Source: Pythium myriotylum
Lineage: Eukaryota; Oomycota; Peronosporomycetes; Pythiales; Pythiaceae
Assembly (NCBI GenBank): GCA_023091665.1
Contig: JALJCQ010000014.1
Span: forward strand, 992,001 to 1,056,000
Direction of reading: 5' to 3'
DNA: 64,000 nt
The notes below the pieces were generated by a model. It did not search any database. It saw nothing but the letters and a program-made list of their open reading frames with translations, and was not told the DNA's origin. This document shows positions 63,884 through 64,000 of this stretch, in pieces; within the stretch, counting starts at the first letter, position 1; each line of letters begins with the position of its first letter. Position numbers and translations under genes: made by a program.

Positions 63884-63900
63884 CTCCATTCCCCACTTTC
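63884..63900 (+). promoter_or_regulatory. Inr-like motif, repeat protein (right copy)
   Basis: CTCCATTCCCCACTTTC, mirror of the left copy, 32 bp before the start codon. Confidence 0.55.
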
Positions 63901-63932
63901 GCCCGAGCTCACGCTCTCCCAAACTCGCGACG

Positions 63933-64000
63933 ATGCTCTTCGCCATGCTGCTCATCGCGCCAGCCATCGCGGCACCCGCGGTGTCCACGCCGACCAGCTA
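63933..64000 (+). CDS. Secreted LTLEL-repeat protein, second copy (partial)
   Basis: Starts with the same signal peptide (MLFAMLLIAPAIAAP) as the left copy and runs off the window after about 22 codons. Whether the rest is intact cannot be seen. Confidence 0.7.
   Translation, partial: MLFAMLLIAPAIAAPAVSTPTS

Larger units (their letters stand above)
61898..64000. repeat. Right arm of a large inverted repeat
   Basis: Mirror of 58160-60262 and continuing past the window. The inner spacer, about 1.64 kb (60263-61897), contains the copy 8 relic and the 5' half of copy 12. Confidence 0.93.

Overview
This is nuclear DNA of a eukaryote, most likely an oomycete (Phytophthora/Pythium-like water mould). 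Evidence: short 31-100 bp GT-AG introns in four genes; a PDR-type ABCG transporter and MNN1-type mannosyltransferases of oomycete flavour; decayed Ty1/copia, Ty3/gypsy and Merlin elements; and oomycete-type core promoter motifs (close to GCTCATTYYNCAWTTT) just upstream of many of the intronless genes. I cannot name the species from sequence alone.

Layout. 1-2.8 kb: a tandem array of ~1.35 kb units, each with one tRNA-Asp(GTC); the third tRNA is cut at its 3' end by a decayed copia element (2.8-5.3 kb). 5.3-13.8 kb is mobile-element graveyard: an unassigned stretch, a broken chromodomain plus cysteine-peptidase-like module, a gypsy gag/integrase relic, a set of diverged ~170 bp tandem repeats, and a Merlin (ISXO2-like) transposon with terminal inverted repeats whose transposase is split by a (CA)n tract. 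13.8-21.3 kb: housekeeping genes (ABCG/PDR transporter; a spliced coiled-coil protein with CxxC motifs, possibly Atg14/UVRAG-like; UreF).

21.4-38.1 kb and 51.9-62.7 kb hold a large cluster of secreted M14A metallocarboxypeptidases: seven intact genes plus a nearly intact frameshifted one in the first block and its flanks, and broken copies elsewhere. Between them (39.2-51.3 kb) lies a conserved core: a multispanning membrane protein, a divergent pair of GT71 mannosyltransferases, a five-exon RFC5 clamp-loader subunit, a nine-exon WRAP73 WD40 gene and an eight-exon BK/Slo-like potassium channel.

The carboxypeptidases fall into at least two types. The left-hand block keeps an approximately 110-residue propeptide and a hydrophobic residue (M, V, L, I; T in one) at the position equivalent to bovine CPA residue 255. 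The right-hand block has lysine there, which predicts preference for acidic C-termini, and one subgroup has also lost the globular prodomain and the lid tyrosine. Copies have been made recently by tandem and inverted duplication with likely gene conversion; a shared in-frame TAG marks two copies.

57-64 kb: a secreted Thr/Ala/Leu-rich protein with repeated LTLEL-like motifs, a stand-alone RNase HI gene and a carboxypeptidase fragment form one arm of a >2.1 kb inverted repeat (58.16-60.26 kb against 61.90-64.00 kb, running off the window). The spacer contains a chimeric relic of a neighbouring carboxypeptidase. Together the window looks like a fast-evolving secreted-protease locus built around a stable block of single-copy genes.
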